From positions 12,640,409 to 12,704,408 of the forward strand of contig OY987250.1 of the NCBI GenBank assembly GCA_963920765.1: a stretch of DNA of 64,000 nucleotides, written 5' to 3'. Every line of letters starts with the position of its first letter. Within the stretch, counting starts at the first letter, position 1. Position numbers and translations under genes: made by a program. Of the stretch, positions 33,976 through 44,540 are shown piece after piece. This DNA comes from Ulota crispa. Its lineage: Eukaryota > Streptophyta > Bryopsida > Orthotrichales > Orthotrichaceae. The notes below the pieces were generated by a model. It did no database searches and was not told the DNA's origin. It was given only the letters and a program-made list of their open reading frames with translations.

Positions 33976-34412
33976 AAATAAATGTGTACTTCCGTTCATC
34001 GGTCAAGCCTCAATTGTTGCTGTTGTGGAGCTGTGGGAGCATTATTGCAAAGTCTGAACAGTACAATGCAGGCCCAGTTGTTGGAAAAGAAAGGAAAAAA
34101 CAAGCATGGCCTTTGGCATCACTCAAAGTCACTGGCAGGGAATTTCAATGTTTTTATATTAGTTGAGCAATATGCACCAAAGCCGGAAACAGGTAAGGAA
34201 AAAATGGATAGAAGAATCATTCACGTGTGCACATTCATCCAGATAATATACTAATCTATACTAATAATAGATCTGGGTTAGGATATAATAAACGTGGTTT
34301 CTGTTTTGTCTGTTGGTCTAACTGGGGTATGTGTCACTCCATCAATATTGGGTTTTTTTTATATTATAAACCTGGTTTAAAAAATCTATCGGTCAACTAA
34401 GCTATGAGTTGA
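33976..34412. other. Gene-free spacer
   Basis: Open frames of 60-90 codons overlap here in several phases but show no family similarity or codon structure. No element boundary seen. Confidence 0.35.
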
Positions 34413-34860
34413 GGGTAAAAAATAAAAACCTGCAATAAATGCGTAAGTAAAAAAAGGCATGTGTAAAAAAATGTCTAGGTAATAAACAGAAAATATAAAG
34501 AATAACGTGAATGATTACTATGTGTGTAAAATACTTGTGTAGGTAAACAATAAATAATATTTTTATGCATGTATGTAATACATCTGGTTGTTTGTTGGTT
34601 TGTATTAGCTGCAACATAATGGAAATTTATGGGTAAAAAACCTTGCTTGGGTAAAAAACAAAAAATACATAAAAATTGCGTGAATGATTACTATGTGGGC
34701 AAAAAATTTGTGTAGGTCCAAAATAATAATATTTTTATGCATGAGAGAATAGTGATGTCCTTTTTATTGTGTGTGTGAGAGTAAAAATCTCTTTGGGTAC
34801 AAAACAAATAATACTATAATGCAAGGGAATGTTTGTTAAACAAAAACAAATATTTTATTA
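34413..34860. repeat. Imperfect tandem repeat, unit about 180-210 bp
   Basis: Two good copies and a partial third. Shared strings are CGTGAATGATTACTATGTG, ACTTGTGTAGGT/ATTTGTGTAGGT and AATATTTTTATGCATG, at about 34506-34573 and 34678-34745, with GGGTAAAAAAC blocks between. Confidence 0.6.
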
Positions 34861-35475
34861 CATGGGTAAAGTTTGAAATTGGAGTGCGCTGATAAAAAGT
34901 AAGAATGGTTTTCTTGCAAGGAAGTGCTTTGCATAGTTGGGCTTGAAATGATTTTGCGTCCCACCGGACCAACGGGTGCCTATGACTTTTGTCAAACAAT
35001 CAAAATATATTATGATGAGACTCATTTACTTATTCATACATCTACTATCAAAAGGCCTTTGAAAGGCCTTTGGAGACAAGTTTAAGCATTTGATGGATTA
35101 ATTTCCAAAGCCTGTCCATAGGACACACATGTCATACTAGTACTTATATATTTCATCTCGAATTTGTCAAACCAAGTGTTTGCTTGGGATATGATAATTT
35201 CATCCTTTTATTCTCCCATTTTTAAAGTGTTACTCCTCAACATCCAAGGAATCTTTGAATACATTGGCAAGGGGTTGAATTTCAACCTCTTGGACGTTGA
35301 GGGGTTAAGGTAGTCAGTGTCAAAATGAGATAAGATTGTGGGAAGATGTTGCTTAGAAACTATTCTTTAGTTACAAGTGCTTGCTTGATTATGCTCTTGG
35401 TTCCTTTGATTTTACTTTTCCCTAGTACATGTTAAAGCACTTGCTATTCCCTAGGAAGCTCCACTATTGCATCAA
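34861..35475. other. Gene-free spacer with small hairpin
   Basis: No gene seen. A hairpin of about 80 bp at 35229-35308 pairs CTCCTCAACATCCAAGG with CCTCTTGGACGTTGAGGGG. Confidence 0.4.
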
Positions 35476-35709
35476 ATGCCATATTTAACTAAATTTGAAC
35501 AATCAAAAGTCCATTATAAAAACCAAATTAAAAAAGATAAAGAATTTTTTTAATTTTTCGTGATTTGTAGTCCCTTTTAAATGCATGAGAAGGTTTAGAA
35601 GAAAGTTTAGTGCTAGAAAATGTGCATGGCATTGAACTACTCTCCAATCACCATGGCCCTACACAATTCAAATTTTATTACATAATCCAAAATTAGTTAA
35701 ATATGGCAT
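35476..35709. mobile_element. Small MITE with ATGCCATATTTAACTAA ends
   Basis: A 234-bp noncoding element whose right end is the inverse (TTAGTTAAATATGGCAT). Related decayed copies lie in SEX4 introns at about 8756 and 9606. Confidence 0.65.
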
Positions 35710-36090
35710 TGAAAAATCCGAGTTCATCCTTTCCATTTACATGGAAATCATTTCTTGGTTTAATATTTATCTAAATTTAGCTTATTCTTGTTTTTAATAT
35801 AAATAAATTTGTTAGTCTAAGGAAGAGAAAGCTTCACATTTGACACTTTGGTGGTACCATTGTTTTGAGAAATGCTATTTCATGAGCGGAGATCAATGAG
35901 TAATGAATAGGTTTTTTTGTCAATATAATAAATTTCACCTATAACCATGTACATAAGGCCTTATAATTATGTCTTTTAAACTATCATTTCTTGAAAAACT
36001 TGCTACATTTTTAATTATTTCATTGATTTGGAGTTGAGAATCCATTCTTGCTCACATAATCTTGAATCCCTACTCATGGGTCACTAATTT

Positions 36091-36347
36091 ACGCTCACCA
36101 AATAGCGTCGTCCAAGAGATGTCCAAATCTAGAAGATGTCCAAGACTAAGGAACCCAAAACATACTATATTGTAACTCCTCTAAACTAATATGCTTGGGA
36201 CCAAAAATTGTTTGTTATACATTGGGGTGGGAAGGGGGCAAGATGTGTTGAAACATGCAAAATATTGGTTTACATGATATTAGTTTAGAGTTCTATTGTA
36301 TTACACTAGGGTTTAGAAGTTTATAACATTATAGTTGAAGGTGAGCG
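36091..36347. mobile_element. Short inverted-repeat element
   Basis: Ends ACGCTCACC and GGTGAGCG, with inner inverted pairs TATTGTAACTCCTCTAAACT and AGTTTAGAGTTCTATTGTAT. MITE-like, superfamily unknown. Confidence 0.45.
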
Positions 36348-37446
36348 GAAATAGGGTTTGCGAAAGAAGGATACCATGGCCATCTTGCCCCCCCCCCCCT
36401 CCTACTAGCTGAACTAAACAATCCATCCCAATAATCCAACTAAATATTCCATCCCAACAGCCCCAAAAAAGAGGTGTTATCATTACTATGACCCCACATT
36501 GTGTCCTTTATTTTGAATGAACTTTTGCAATCCACCTGTCCAAAGTAATTCAAACCAACAACTGAAAGATCATCTCATATTTTCATGTGAGGGCACACAT
36601 CAAGAGAAGGATAAAAAACACAAACTTTTCGGAGTAGTCTAATATTCAAACAATGACCAGTTGACCACCTACCAATATTCCAAAGAGGAAATTTTTGAAA
36701 ACACCAAAGAATTTTTTTAACAACTTCTTCAGAGTATTCCAGGACATACTTCCTGACAAAGATAAATTGACCACACTGATACATCTCACTGCAAAAAGGT
36801 TGAACAGAAAAGAGAAAAATTGAAAGGGCAATGTGCCACTTTTGTTTACAAAATTACGTGATGAAGGGCAAACCACATGAGGACCAGCCTGATAATCTTT
36901 TGCTGTGGTTCACAACTACAACGGTAGCAACCACCCTAACTTTGGTGTGGTTTACTCTTAAACTAAGACGAACTCAAAAAAAAAGAGAAAAACATAAAAA
37001 CTCTTGTAAACCGATTATCATTAACCCACTCTAATGAACTCATCCAAAGTCCAAACCGAAGTTCCAATATAAAAAGTATATAAAAATGTTGCACAGTCGA
37101 GTAAACCCTTGTTTATTGATTGATGTATCCACAGCAAACCTGGTTTTACTTATGCTTTGGCATGCGTGTGTCGGCGAAGCTCTAGTTGAAGTGTTTTGAA
37201 GCTCAGATTTCCTTTATTGCAACAGTGAGTCCGTAGCTCCATTGTAGTTCATTGATTCCTGCTCCAGCTTGCTCTGCCTTGTCGCTGTACTTACACGGCT
37301 GACTGCTCACTTCGTCATTTGAAATTAAGAATAATCTGATCTGCATTAAAAACAGAAGTATTAGTCTATGAAAATCCCAGTTAGAAACTCTAAATCTCAT
37401 CTCTTTTCCAAAATAGCTACAATTCTAGCTCGATTTGCTTCTACGG
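36348..37446. other. Gene-free spacer
   Basis: No gene recognised. Contains a C12 run at 36388-36399. Confidence 0.35.
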
Positions 37447-37745
37447 TGTGCAAGACACCATAAACCAACTTTTGGCCACAAAATGTCAAATAGTGGTCAG
37501 ATTTTGAATGCTATTTGTTTTTGTGACTTTTTTTCTCTAAGATCTCCCTGCTTAATGTTATGGCATAAAAAAACAACAAAGACCTAACAACCATATGAGC
37601 TATTCATAGCACCCCTCAATAGGTTGAAACTCTTTATAACTATAAGCAAGGAGATCTTAGAGGAACAAAGTCACTAAAACATATTGGAATTATCTTTTCT
37701 CAAAAAAAAGTGGCCAAAAGATTGTTGGTTTATGGTGTCTCGCAC
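37447..37745. mobile_element. Inverted-repeat MITE, family K
   Basis: About 300 bp. Left end GTGTGCAAGACACCATAAAC, right end its inverse. Further pairs TTTTGGCCAC / GTGGCCAAAA and CTCTAAGATCTCC / GGAGATCTTAGAG make the whole segment a long hairpin. Confidence 0.65.
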
Positions 37746-37756
37746 TAAGGTAGGAC

Positions 37757-37966
37757 TGTAGGAGCACCCAATACCAATAGTGTACCTAATGTCATCACTC
37801 TCTATGTTCATTTTAGAACTTAAATCTAAATACATCATAGATTGCTTATTGTTGTTGACCAAATTGATAAGTTATCTATGATATACCTAGAATTAAGTTC
37901 TAGAATGACCATCCCACATAGAGAGTGACCCCATAAGATACACTGTTGGCATTAGGTGCTCCTACA
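37757..37966. mobile_element. Small MITE related to family A
   Basis: A 210-bp element with ends TGTAGGAGCACCCAATACC and GGCATTAGGTGCTCCTACA; 28-bp terminal repeats with three mismatches. The outer GTAGGAGCACC core is shared with family A, but the rest is different. Confidence 0.65.
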
Positions 37967-38429
37967 TTATATGTTTCTTTGCCAAGCAGTTGGAAAATGC
38001 TACCTGGTGAACCTCAAGGACTTGTACATTTTGCAATGTATGTGAGAGAATAGGGGCGTTAAATGGTCAGATTTCTAGTATATTTTCAATGAAGGATTCT
38101 TACTGTAGTTTGCTTGAGAGCCTACCTCTAACACGTGGCTAGATTGGAGACTCTTGGCTTATGATAGAAATGGGTGAGAGAATAAACAATATAAGGAAAT
38201 AGGACTCTAATCAACAATATTGTGTTAATTTGGACATCTTGATGAGGACATTTTAAACATAGCAGTGTTGATTAGGACATGTTTGTGTTGATTAGGACCC
38301 ATTGGTAAGGACCCATTTTCTATTAGTGAAAGCAAGGGCTACTTCAAGGATTGTGGAGATGAGTGTGCAGAGTTCAGAAAAACCATGGCCAACTGACCTA
38401 ATTGACAAGCCTGGCCGGGTCGCAAGCAG

Positions 38430-39704
38430 CTACGGCGGAGGAGAGAGCACTCTGCTAATCCCTTGCACAGAGATATGTCCATCCACATAAATGTCGTGAT
38501 CAAAGATATGCGCCGCATCATCCCCATCGCCAAACTTCACGGTACCATCAGACTCCGACGCCACCACCTTATGCGGGTGACGCAGCGTGCTGTACGACTG
38601 TTTCCCGAGCCTTTTTACAGCGCTGTACATGCTTTCCTCAGTCTGATACTCCGACAAGAAATGGTAGTAAAGCAAGGGCTCCATGGGCATGTTGAGCTGC
38701 TTGGTCGTGAGCATCAACATAGCTTGATCATTCGGCGCCAGAATGGTGACCTTGTACCCCATCCGAGCTAGTTTCCCAAGCTCCACACCCAAAGTGGTCA
38801 AGTTCACCAGCAAATCCGCCATGTCGTTGTACCCGCCATAGTTCGACAGCGCCGTCACGAACTGCAGCGTCTCATCGTCGTTGTCCCATGCGTATTCCGC
38901 TGTACCGGGCCCTGGAGCTGGTGCGATGGACGGGCTCGACACGGGAGCAGTACCGGGCGAGGTAACGGGGGGTGTTACTGTTGCAGCAGCTTTGAGTAAC
39001 GCAGTGGGCACGACCGGTGCGGCTCGTTCGAGCATATACCGGCCCTTTGCAGGGGTAGTACTCTTCTTTCGCGGTGACCCATGCGGCGTAACACTCCCTT
39101 TCCCCGTTCGTTTCCATTCTAAGAATGCCGATGCGATACCGGGCGGCACCATGAACCCGTCCAGCCCGTGCACAATGCCGTCCTTGCGCACGATCGAGTT
39201 CGGGGAGAAAACGCGCGCCATGTCCACGTACCGTTTCAATCCATAGCTTTGCAACCCCACCGTCTCCCCCGGTGACAGCGTCTCCACCGTTCTGTTGTTG
39301 AAATCCGCGCCTTCGATGCGTCCTCCTATGACGTGGTACCGCAGCACGCTCCGGAGGGAGTCCTCGTGCCCGGGCTGCATCAGAAACCGGCGCAGATTGG
39401 CGTCGACCTGCTGCTCGAGAAAACTGTTTTTGGGTGCGAAGATGGTGATGGTGCCGCGACGTAGAACCTCGCGCTCCAGCTCCTCCAACATGTCCACCTT
39501 GTCCAGGTAGAGCACGAGTTCCGAGTATTGTGAGTCTAGTAGCGCTTGCAAGATGCTGCCTGTGCCTAGACGCACCTCGCGTAATCCTATCACCCCTTTT
39601 GTGTCTAACACCCCGTTCCTTGTCCCGTCTACCACCATCGCCATCGCCATCACCATCACCATCGCCATCGCCATTGTCACCCTGATCCGCCATCGCCAGT
39701 CCAT
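38430..39704 (-). CDS. Fasciclin-like arabinogalactan protein (FLA15-18 type), 424 aa, intronless
   Basis: Cell-surface adhesion-type glycoprotein with two FAS1 domains. N-terminus: basic MDWRWRIR then a hydrophobic run of Met/Ala/Val (about residues 12-26) and VVDG, a plausible signal peptide; an in-frame TGA just upstream (39708-39710) fixes the ATG at 39704. FAS1-1 is about 45-195 (ALLDSQYSEL, TIFAPKNSFLEQQ, RYHVIGG, KDGIVHGLDGFMVP). A Pro/Ala/Ser linker at about 235-275 (TPPVTSPGTAPVSSPSIAPA) is an arabinogalactan-type glycosylation region. FAS1-2 is about 285-424 (NYGGYNDMADLLVNLTTL, TILAPNDQAM, EYQTEESMYSAVKRLGK, VKFGDGDDAAHIF, GHISVQGISRVLSP). It best matches the FLA15-18 group of Arabidopsis. 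There is no GPI signal, and the basic C-terminal tail seen in Arabidopsis members is absent. The coding region is GC-richer than its surroundings. Confidence 0.9.
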   Translation of the reverse strand: MDWRWRIRVTMAMAMVMVMAMAMVVDGTRNGVLDTKGVIGLREVRLGTGSILQALLDSQYSELVLYLDKVDMLEELEREVLRRGTITIFAPKNSFLEQQVDANLRRFLMQPGHEDSLRSVLRYHVIGGRIEGADFNNRTVETLSPGETVGLQSYGLKRYVDMARVFSPNSIVRKDGIVHGLDGFMVPPGIASAFLEWKRTGKGSVTPHGSPRKKSTTPAKGRYMLERAAPVVPTALLKAAATVTPPVTSPGTAPVSSPSIAPAPGPGTAEYAWDNDDETLQFVTALSNYGGYNDMADLLVNLTTLGVELGKLARMGYKVTILAPNDQAMLMLTTKQLNMPMEPLLYYHFLSEYQTEESMYSAVKRLGKQSYSTLRHPHKVVASESDGTVKFGDGDDAAHIFDHDIYVDGHISVQGISRVLSPPP

Positions 39705-40406
39705 CACTCAGCCCCCCGTTTCTCACTGCAATGCACCAGGTCTACCCCTGCAACACTGGCATTGACAAAGCTCCTACATTGACAAGAGCCCAACATACAG
39801 CTAGAATGCGTACCAGCTGATGCTTGTCAGAGGCAAGAAGAAGAAGAAGAAAGAAGAAGATGGAGGAGGAGACTCGCCGTTGTGGCCCACCAAGTGATTG
39901 ATTGGCGTGGCGATGGCGGAGCATGGACCGAGATTGAGAGAGCTAGCTCTACTGATGATGAGGATGATGATGAGTAGGAGGAGTAGCAAGCGGAGAGAGT
40001 GTCTGAGAGTGATGGAGACGAGCAAAGCTAGCGTAACTTACTAGTGAGGGACTGGGGGGGCCCTGCAAATCATTCACCTACTGTAGCTAGTTTGCTTGCT
40101 ACTGGAGCGGGTTGCCTTGGGAAAGGAAAGCGAGGAGGGGTTGCTTTGTTGGTGTCTTCGCATTATGCAGCTTTCTGTGGCCGTCACTACTCTGGCCAGG
40201 GTGCATTGAGAGAGGGGGGGTCCTGGGGTCCTGGGGTCCTGTACTGTAAGCTTAGTACGTCCGGCTTCAGTTGTACGCTTTGGTCTTCCCCTTGCAAACC
40301 GCAGTGCCTCAGGGCCTGCCTGAGTGAGTGAGAGATGGAGTGGGTCATAGTTTTTGAAGACTGGCTTGTCAATGTTGCAGACGCATTCATTGCCTTGCCC
40401 TCTGTT
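39705..40406. other. FLA upstream region
   Basis: Probable leader and promoter of the minus-strand FLA gene. Contains a GAA/AAG run at about 39831-39872 (CTT-rich on the gene strand, as in plant leaders) and a GGGTCCTG triplet repeat at about 40218-40240. A Leu/Ile-rich open frame on the minus strand (40022-39801) lacks an ATG. Confidence 0.4.
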
Positions 40407-40543
40407 TGAATACCGTGTTCTCCGTATACATATCGTGTGCTCTGTATAAATGCTGTGTCTTCTGTATCAATGCCGTGTTCTCTGTATAAATGTCGTGTGC
40501 TCTGTATAAATGCCGTGTCCTCCGTATGAATGCTGTGAGAGCA
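40407..40543. repeat. Minisatellite, unit about 20-21 bp
   Basis: Six or seven copies of TCTGTATAAATGCCGTGTYC variants. A short related stretch reappears at 41386-41440, on the other side of the element at 40537-41385, as if one array had been split by an insertion. Confidence 0.75.
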
Positions 40544-41385
40544 TCCCCAATCCAGCAGTAAGGTAGGCGCACCCATAAGCGTGGAAATAAGGGTTTTGGA
40601 GTAGGTAAAACAATTGACTAACTTTGAAAAAAATACTGTAAATTAGGAAGTGGAAACCAAAAATATTGGCATCAATTTCAAGGTTCCAACTACAAGCATT
40701 TGTTCACAAAGATTTTTCAAAATCCAAAATCACTGAAATTGTAAGAGTCATGTGTAAGAGATGCTAATCACAAGGCTTGTTGGTTCTTAAATAGTGAGAT
40801 GGGTACTCAAAACCTCATGCTAGTCACCCACAACCATCACTTCATCACCCATAACCATTACTCAATCACCCACAACCATTTGTTTTTTTATTAATTAGCC
40901 CTGCCTTTGTCAGGTGACGGGCATGGGGACGCAACGCTTATGGATGCTGCTACCTTAACAGGAGCACAAAAAGCTTGTACATAGTGTTACATTGGGTTTC
41001 AATGATAACCAGGACTCCAATGCAGCCGTTTCTTGCAACTACATTTTGCAGGCCTCCTCACATAAGAACCCCTCCCCTGCATTTTTGCACACTTTGAAGA
41101 GTCCTGGATAACACTCCAAATAGTCCAAAGTGTGTGATTCCCAAACTATGACATAAGTTTTTGGTTTTTTTGACATGAACCTCCTCGCATAAAGTATCTA
41201 GTACAGTGATCTTCCACTAGAAAATGTATAAAAAAATAAATAGTTATGTTTAATGAGTGTCAAAAGCCTATTTGTATTAGGAGCTAGCAAGATGGAAATT
41301 GCCCTAGCCCTGTAATTGGGCCGCAGTCAAACATTGTCTGACAACATGCCAAGGACCTCTATCACGGCTGGACTAGGAATGCTCT
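40537..41385. mobile_element. hAT-type non-autonomous element, host of a nested MITE
   Basis: Ends GAGAGCATCCCCAATCCAGC and, inverted, GCTGGACTAGGAATGCTCT, resembling the GAGCATCTCCAA-type ends common in plant elements. It is about 850 bp including a 395-bp nested insertion. Flanks AATGCTGT and AATGATGT look like an 8-bp target duplication with one change. No coding capacity. Confidence 0.6.
40561..40955. mobile_element. TA-target MITE, family A copy 4 (long form), nested
   Basis: A 395-bp noncoding element flanked by TA. Ends AGGTAGGCGCACCCATAAGC and GCTTATGGATGCTGCTACCT, with the same CACCCACAACCAT block as copy 2 (30189). It sits inside the left end of the element at 40537-41385. Confidence 0.8.
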
Positions 41386-42380
41386 AAATGATGTGTCTTC
41401 CATATCAATGCTATGTCCTCTATATGAATGCCGCATGCTCTGTATAACAAATACCAATTATAGGGCAGCGTATATACTATGCCGTATGGTCATTTAAGGG
41501 TTAAGCTAATAACTAAATGGATTTGATCAATTTGGCATCAGTTGATGTAGAGAGTAACGTGGTATGCCATATAATCCTTGAGCTTATTTCCAACCAGATT
41601 ATACCAATTCAGCGAGACTCTGGGCAGCCGGGTATGAGACCGGGTTTAAGACCGGGTATGGGTGAGCAGAGGTACCTTCTTATGCTGCAGTTCTGATGTA
41701 GCTGTCCTGCTGTCCTGCAATCATGATAGACGGTGATGAAAACCCTTCGTTAATTGCACCTTCAACCGTGGGTGGCTGGACAGCGGGAATGGGAAGTTAT
41801 GTTCTAAGCTTAATTGAAAAATAGTGTGAGATGAAAATTAGAGTGAAAAGGCTAAGAATGTCAACTGGACGGTTGGTGTGGCAACACCCTGTTCCAGCTT
41901 ATCTAGCCCCCTAAAGCTCATGGCCATAGTATTTAGGCAAACAATGTTTTGGATTGGTATTGGGATCCTATTACTGACAATGGGAGAAAAACAAAATACA
42001 GATCTTACAAGGTAGAGGAGAAGAGTGATTTTGAATATGCTTTTCATAATTCTTTGGGGCAGTGTAAGAAGGCGTGGTGTTTAAAAAGCACCTTGTTTTT
42101 GAGGTTTTTATGTAAACAAGTGGTTGGCGCTTGCTACACTATATCACTATGCATTCAACATTAGAACAATATACAGCTTTTTATATGTTAAATAGAATGG
42201 AAAGTAAAAAAATTAGTAAATTTTCAAATTGTATTTATGATATCACAAAAATTGAAGATAGGATATTAAATAGGTTGATATGTGATATTATAGAGGTCAT
42301 TGTGAATTTAGTAGTATGATGGAAAACCCTCAACAAAGCACAGCTTTCTAAACATTGTGAAATTTTTTAAGCTCTCACTT
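41386..42380. other. Gene-free spacer
   Basis: Starts with the leftover of the 20-bp minisatellite (41386-41440). A triple CCGGGTWTGAGA motif lies at about 41630-41660. No gene recognised. Confidence 0.4.
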
Positions 42381-42510
42381 AGATAGAGTGACCCAATTGC
42401 TTGTAGAGATAGAGTGACCCAATTACCTGTAGAGATAGAGTGACCCAATTACCTGTAGAGATAGAGTGACCCAATTACCTATAGAGATAGAGTGACCTAA
42501 TTGCTTGTAA
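42381..42510. repeat. Tandem repeat, 26-bp unit x 5
   Basis: Five nearly identical copies of AGATAGAGTGACCCAATTAC followed by CTGTAG. Confidence 0.95.
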
Positions 42511-44118
42511 GACCACGTAGTTGGACTATGTGCTAAGTGCTAACCCTTGATTAAGATTTTTTGGGAACAATTTGTATTTCAATCTCAAGCATTCTTGCGT
42601 TATCACAAAGACTTCACTTAAGTGAATGAAAAATGTTGCTAAAAGTGCTTAAAATATCAAATTTAATTGTTTGATGTTCACATTTTCTTTTGTTACCTAT
42701 TGACAAAAGTAGCATAAGTTTTGCTAAATTTAGCCATATATTGTGGACTCTAGAAAATCTCCAGCAAAATCAAAGCATTAGGTTGCTCACTAGATGACGT
42801 TGGAACTGTTGTCTTCCACCAAACATAATACATTCTTGTTGTACTTAACTTTTCCTTTATATATATTCTTACAAATCATTTTCCCAATGTTCAAGTAAAA
42901 TGCATATTTTTTGTTTACAAAAATCATCTTTTATATTATAGTTGAATGGTATGCATCCTTGTGCACAATTTGAATACAAAGCTGACCAAGTTTTATTAGG
43001 TGGAAGCAAATATGGATCCTTGTGCATATCTAAAGTTGATTTTGCATAATCACCTCTTTAAAATATGATCAATAATTCACATGAATGTTATACTAAGGGG
43101 TTTGACAAAGGCTCCATAAACAACCTTGATTCCTAGTGTAGAGTTGTCCTAACACCAAGCCTCCTCTATATGATAGTGGTTTCTTATCATACAAATTGAG
43201 ATTTTCTTAGTAACTAGATCCCTGCTTATGCTCATGTGCCAATTCAGATTTTGAGTTCATATCTACTTGTAGTTTAACTTTATTTTGAATTGTGTCTAGG
43301 TATTAAATTTTAAAAAAAACTGCCCAATTTTTAATTACTCTTCTACAGTATTCTTCTCACAAGAACTTGAAAAAAAAGTTGCTAAAAATAATAATATGGA
43401 ATGATCCAATAACCATGTTACGTTAATAAACACCATCTTCAAGTTACGAAATATGACTGGTTCACAAGAAAAAGATCGATGCAAAACAAAAACTTGGCTT
43501 GTTGTTCTCCTTTTCTTTTACCATATTCTTAGATATTTCCAGTCTCATTCGTAATGATTTTCTCCAGCAAGCAATTTCCGTGCAAGCGCCTCTGCAAAAT
43601 GATTGGTTGGGTTTGTGCAAGAAAATACCTCCTGTCTTGACATGACCAAGGTAGGGTAGCATCCCTTCAAGGACCAATTTGCCACTTTTTTCCTTTTGAT
43701 AGGTGTTACTAATATGAAGGATCTTAGCCACATGCACAATTTGAAACTATACAGAAGACATTACACAAATCAAAAAAGGTGCGGACACGGTAAAAGGTAG
43801 TGAACTCTTGTGCGCCCCAGTAGCTGGATCCTGTTGCTCATGATTTCAAAGGCTTGTTTGAGGCACCAGATCTAATTTTTTGATTTCGCTATAAACTATA
43901 ATTATGAAAGCATTCAAGTTGTCCATGCCAGTGGAGTAATGGCAAGGAAAGCCAAATGTTGTACAAGTGTTGCAGGAGATTGATTAGGTGAAACACCATA
44001 CGAGGCATGGTGGTAAGCAACATTTTATGAGCAGCAACTAGTCAATATCCCTTACAAGCTTTCTTATGTGTGCTTTGTGGTAGTGGGAAATTAGTTAGCA
44101 ATGGTTCAAGCATGTTCT
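42511..44118. other. Gene-free AT-rich spacer
   Basis: No gene recognised. A short minus-strand open frame (43739-43545, 64 codons, ending EALARKLLAGENHYE) overlaps a second open phase and shows no family I can name; it may be a coding fragment or chance. Confidence 0.35.
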
Positions 44119-44540
44119 AAACCCTTATTTTGACAACTGTCACCAACTATTGCATATCATTGTTTTCTGTGCAATAGCAATTTGAAGCCCTAAAACTTGA
44201 CATAAGAAGAAGTGCAATCTTCAATAATTTACAAGTGTGTGCATTCACATCTAATCTTGCCTATGACAAAATTGAGACAAATCAAGGACTTACATAATTT
44301 TGTAAAAATCATCAAATAGCAACTATGTACCAAAAAATGAGAATTTCGCATCACATGTTGTCTGATCAAATGTTATAATTTCCCATCTCCCAAGCAAGCC
44401 ATTTTCTAAGTAGATATTCTACTATATTTAATGGTCCCTTTTTGTGAATCATCCAGTTGATTGAGATACAATACATCAAAGTTGTAGGTCTCCTAAAACC
44501 CTAATTTTGGTAAAAATGGCATGGGCACTTAGGGGTTAAG
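44119..44540. repeat. Possible short copy of repeat family N
   Basis: The right end, TGGGCACTTAGGGGTTAAG, matches the right end of the elements at 49164-50123 and 50317-51312. The left boundary (near AAACCCTTATTTTG) is a guess. Confidence 0.3.

Noticed and set aside
33982-34254. Plus-strand 90-codon open frame with a Cys cluster
   Set aside because: A competing frame is open over the same bases, there is no recognisable domain, and splice or poly(A) context is lacking.
38872-39726. 284-codon minus-strand open frame and several plus-strand frames over the FLA gene
   Set aside because: They are shadows of the GC-rich FLA coding frame; only the FLA frame shows FAS1 motifs.
39801-40022. Leu/Ile-rich minus-strand open frame upstream of FLA, considered as a signal-peptide exon
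   Set aside because: It has no ATG in frame, and a TGA just upstream of the FLA start codon blocks any simple in-frame splice into the FLA coding region.
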